Notes under the pieces: model-generated
The model's input: only the letters and a program-made list of their open reading frames with translations
Databases searched by the model: none
Told to the model about the DNA's origin: nothing
Assembly: GCA_002336405.1 (NCBI GenBank)
Contig: DDEJ01000053.1
Coordinates: 56,232-66,016 of the forward strand
DNA: 9,785 nt
Direction of reading: 5' to 3'
Source: Rhodobacteraceae bacterium UBA1957
GTDB taxonomy: Bacteria > Pseudomonadota > Alphaproteobacteria > Rhodobacterales > Rhodobacteraceae
Shown: one piece after another, positions 8,109-9,785 of the stretch
How positions within the stretch are numbered: the first letter of the stretch is position 1
Layout: the number at the start of each line of letters is the position of its first letter
Program-made: the position numbers and the translations under genes

Positions 8109-9302
8109 TTATCCTTTCACCGCTTTAACGATTTTTTCTGCGGCATCGCTTAGGTTTTCGGCTGCAATGACATTTAGGCCAGAGGTATTTATAATCTCTT
8201 TGCCACGGTCGACGTTCGTGCCTTCGAGGCGCACCACCAGCGGCACTTTCAGGCCGACTTCGGTGACTGCGGCGATTACGCCTTCGGCGATCACGTCACA
8301 GCGCATGATACCGCCAAAAATATTGACCAAGATGCCTTTCACATTCGGGTCAGAGGTGATGATTTTGAAAGCTTCGGTGACTTTTTCCTTTGTCGCACCG
8401 CCGCCCACATCAAGAAAGTTCGCAGGCTCGGCCCCTTTGAGTTTGATGATATCCATCGTCGCCATTGCAAGACCGGCACCATTGACCATACAGCCAATTT
8501 CGCCATCTAATGCGATATAGTTCAGGTCGTGCTTGGAGGCGGCCAGTTCTTTGGCATCCTCCTCGGTTTCGTCGCGCAACTCGGCAATATCAGGGTGCCG
8601 ATAGGTTGCATTACCATCAAAGCTCATCTTGGCGTCGAGACATTTCAGATCTCCGCCATCGGTAACGATCAGCGGATTAATTTCAAGCATTTCCATGTCT
8701 TTTTCGATGAACATTTTATGCAGCGTGGCCATCAAGGCGACGCACTGTTTAATTTGCTTGCCTTTGAGCCCCAGCATAAACGCAATCCGGCGACCGTGAA
8801 ATCCTTGGTATCCGGTGGCGGGGTCAATAGAGAACGACAGGATCTTTTCGGGAGTGTCTGCTGCGACCTGCTCGATGTCCATCCCGCCTTCGGTTGAGCA
8901 GACAAACGAGACGCGTGATGTCTGGCGGTCAACCAACAGCGCCAGATATAATTCGGTTTCAATCCCTGAGCCATCTTCAATATAAACGCGGTTTACCTGC
9001 TTGCCGTTGGGGCCAGTTTGATGCGTTACCAGCGTGTGCCCAAGCATTTTTTTTGCTTCTTCGGCGGCCTCTGTGACAGAGCGCGCCATCCGAACACCGC
9101 CTTTTTCACCCGCCTTAGGCTCTTTAAAAGTGCCCTTTCCGCGTCCACCCGCGTGAATCTGTGCTTTGACAACCCACAGGGGCCCATCTAATTCGCCAGC
9201 AGCTGTTTTGGCATCTTCTGATTTGAGAACGATACGCCCATCCGAAACAGGGGCGCCATAGCTTTGTAAAAGCTTCTTGGCTTGATATTCGTGGATGTTC
9301 AT
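8109..9302 (-). CDS. sucC: Succinyl-CoA synthetase beta subunit
   Basis: A 397-residue beta subunit that binds the nucleotide and succinate and forms the functional enzyme with SucD. The ATP-grasp domain begins [16 protein letters not shown] and carries the nucleotide-binding segment [14 protein letters not shown] (44-57, Lys46). The metal-site segments are MLEINPL (205-211) and [13 protein letters not shown] (220-232). The C-terminal CoA-ligase-like half has FLDVGGGA (296-303), [11 protein letters not shown] (326-336) and [15 protein letters not shown] (356-370). Length fits the family. The ATG at 9302 follows AGGA with about 8 nt spacing. It is the first gene of the minus-strand block within the window. 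The 483 bases upstream hold a candidate operator and no mdh, the gene that often precedes sucC in Rhodobacterales; mdh could still lie beyond the window. Confidence 0.98.
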   Translation of the reverse strand: MNIHEYQAKKLLQSYGAPVSDGRIVLKSEDAKTAAGELDGPLWVVKAQIHAGGRGKGTFKEPKAGEKGGVRMARSVTEAAEEAKKMLGHTLVTHQTGPNGKQVNRVYIEDGSGIETELYLALLVDRQTSRVSFVCSTEGGMDIEQVAADTPEKILSFSIDPATGYQGFHGRRIAFMLGLKGKQIKQCVALMATLHKMFIEKDMEMLEINPLIVTDGGDLKCLDAKMSFDGNATYRHPDIAELRDETEEDAKELAASKHDLNYIALDGEIGCMVNGAGLAMATMDIIKLKGAEPANFLDVGGGATKEKVTEAFKIITSDPNVKGILVNIFGGIMRCDVIAEGVIAAVTEVGLKVPLVVRLEGTNVDRGKEIINTSGLNVIAAENLSDAAEKIVKAVKG

Positions 9303-9364
9303 GGAAATTATCCTAACTCTGAATGGTTGTCAGTGTCTAAGCATAACAATGCGCAGTGATTAAA

Positions 9365-9393
9365 CGATTTTTTATAAGATTTTCTAAAAATCG
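9365..9393. repeat. AT-rich inverted repeat in the sucC leader
   Basis: CGATTTTT (9365-9372) and AAAAATCG (9386-9393) are perfect 8-base inverted arms around a 13-base spacer, 60-90 bases before the sucC start. It may fold in the 5' leader RNA or bind a protein. The AT-rich arms make chance plausible. Confidence 0.35.
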
Positions 9394-9395
9394 CC

Positions 9396-9426
9396 ATTTT
9401 ATATGATTTTGTGATCACGCAATTTT
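9396..9426 (-). promoter_or_regulatory. Possible sucC promoter
   Basis: On the minus strand ATATAAAAT (9404 to 9396) resembles a -10 element about 100 bases before the sucC ATG, with the first GTGATCAC palindrome just upstream, where a repressor would block polymerase. The expected -35 place (about 9421-9426) reads AAAATT and is poor. Other AT-rich -10-like words nearby compete, so this is only a candidate. Confidence 0.3.
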
Positions 9427-9443
9427 AAGCTGTGATCACAAAA
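9407..9443. promoter_or_regulatory. Twin palindrome, candidate operator for the suc block
   Basis: Two copies of the palindrome GTGATCAC (9411-9418 and 9432-9439) sit upstream of sucC. With flanks they form a perfect 12-base inverted repeat, TTTTGTGATCAC and GTGATCACAAAA, separated by 13 bases. The centres are 21 bp apart, two helical turns, so two dimers would sit on the same DNA face. The right copy extends to the 10-base palindrome TGTGATCACA. Half-sites recall TGTGA/TCACA of CRP-type factors but lack their six-base centre; a GntR-type or other regulator is equally possible. The same core occurs once at 1140-1147 inside a coding gene, where it is presumably incidental. Confidence 0.55.
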
Positions 9444-9785
9444 TAAAAATATGGGTTTGGCATTTTTGTCTTTGACGATGGCACTCAAGCAGGCTTGGAT
9501 CCGTTCAAGTGGCAAATTTATCTGTCTATTTTAACAATTTCCACGGAACCTGTCGTTTAAAACGGGCTCCCAATTTTTAGGATACGTGCGAGTGCCAAAA
9601 ACATTCTTCGGGCAAACATGGCCTTAGAAACCATTGCAAATACAGCCTCAGGCTGGATGGGTTTCGACGGAATGTCCAATTAAAACGTTTTAAGCAGTCG
9701 CTGAGAAAACGGTTCCCTTTTGTGCACAAGGCATGATCGCAGACCCTTGAAAAACCCTAACCGTATCAAGGGGACCGGGATCCTG
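9444..9785. other. Non-coding stretch upstream of the sucC operator
   Basis: No gene could be supported on either strand. Small patterns are present: a 14-base palindrome TTAAAACGTTTTAA (9680-9693), a short hairpin CAGCC-TCA-GGCTG (9643-9655), and inverted CCCTTGA/TCAAGGG (9744-9750 and 9766-9772). A 21-codon open frame (9618-9683, plus strand) has no good ribosome binding site. Two minus-strand frames are open at the right edge for about 31 and 34 codons, so the tail of an upstream gene cannot be excluded, but neither resembles the end of malate dehydrogenase. Confidence 0.5.

Noticed and set aside
9479..9597. TGGCACTC and GAGTGCCA inverted 8-mers about 100 bases apart
   Set aside because: About one or two such pairs are expected by chance in 480 bases; no supporting context.
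9618..9683. Short plus-strand open frame MALETIANTASGWMGFDGMSN
   Set aside because: Only 21 residues, weak upstream GGG, no recognised family; the length is expected by chance.
9744..9772. Inverted CCCTTGA/TCAAGGG with a 15-base loop, considered as a terminator of an upstream gene
   Set aside because: A 7-base arm pair is expected by chance in a region of this size, the loop is long and no T-run follows the stem.

Overview
The window looks like chromosomal DNA from an alphaproteobacterium, most likely of the Rhodobacterales (Roseobacter group). This rests on three things: the tight sucC-sucD-sucA-sucB-lpd order, the sequence character of the encoded enzymes, and a moderate, slightly GC-rich composition. 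The lineage is inferred from gene order and protein resemblance; there is no rRNA or other marker here to fix it.

The minus strand carries the second half of the oxidative TCA cycle as one block transcribed right to left. It runs sucC and sucD (succinyl-CoA synthetase beta and alpha; 9302 down to 7224), then sucA and sucB (E1 and E2 of the 2-oxoglutarate dehydrogenase complex; 7158 down to 2962), then lpdA (E3 dihydrolipoyl dehydrogenase; 2742 down to 1354). Together these enzymes convert 2-oxoglutarate to succinyl-CoA and then to succinate with substrate-level phosphorylation. All five genes are full length and keep their catalytic residues. sucC/sucD and sucA/sucB are each separated by only 3 nt, with the downstream ribosome binding site inside the end of the upstream gene. 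The sucD-sucA gap (65 nt) and the sucB-lpdA gap (219 nt) each hold a hairpin.

Upstream of sucC, 9303-9785 has no convincing gene. It is AT-rich near sucC and contains a notable pair of GTGATCAC palindromes. They are arranged as a 12-bp perfect inverted repeat with centres 21 bp apart, and are a good candidate for the operator of the whole block.

The plus strand at the left end is accessory. A full-length but broken isochorismatase-family cysteine hydrolase (3-562) has one frameshift and two in-frame stops. It is followed by an intact FMN-binding pyridoxamine-5'-phosphate-oxidase-like gene (726-1328) that converges on lpdA across a strong 12-bp hairpin. I saw no mobile element, tRNA, rRNA, CRISPR array or phage gene. 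Apart from the candidate operator and the RNA hairpins, this is an ordinary core-metabolism region, and I do not see a new multi-gene system in it.
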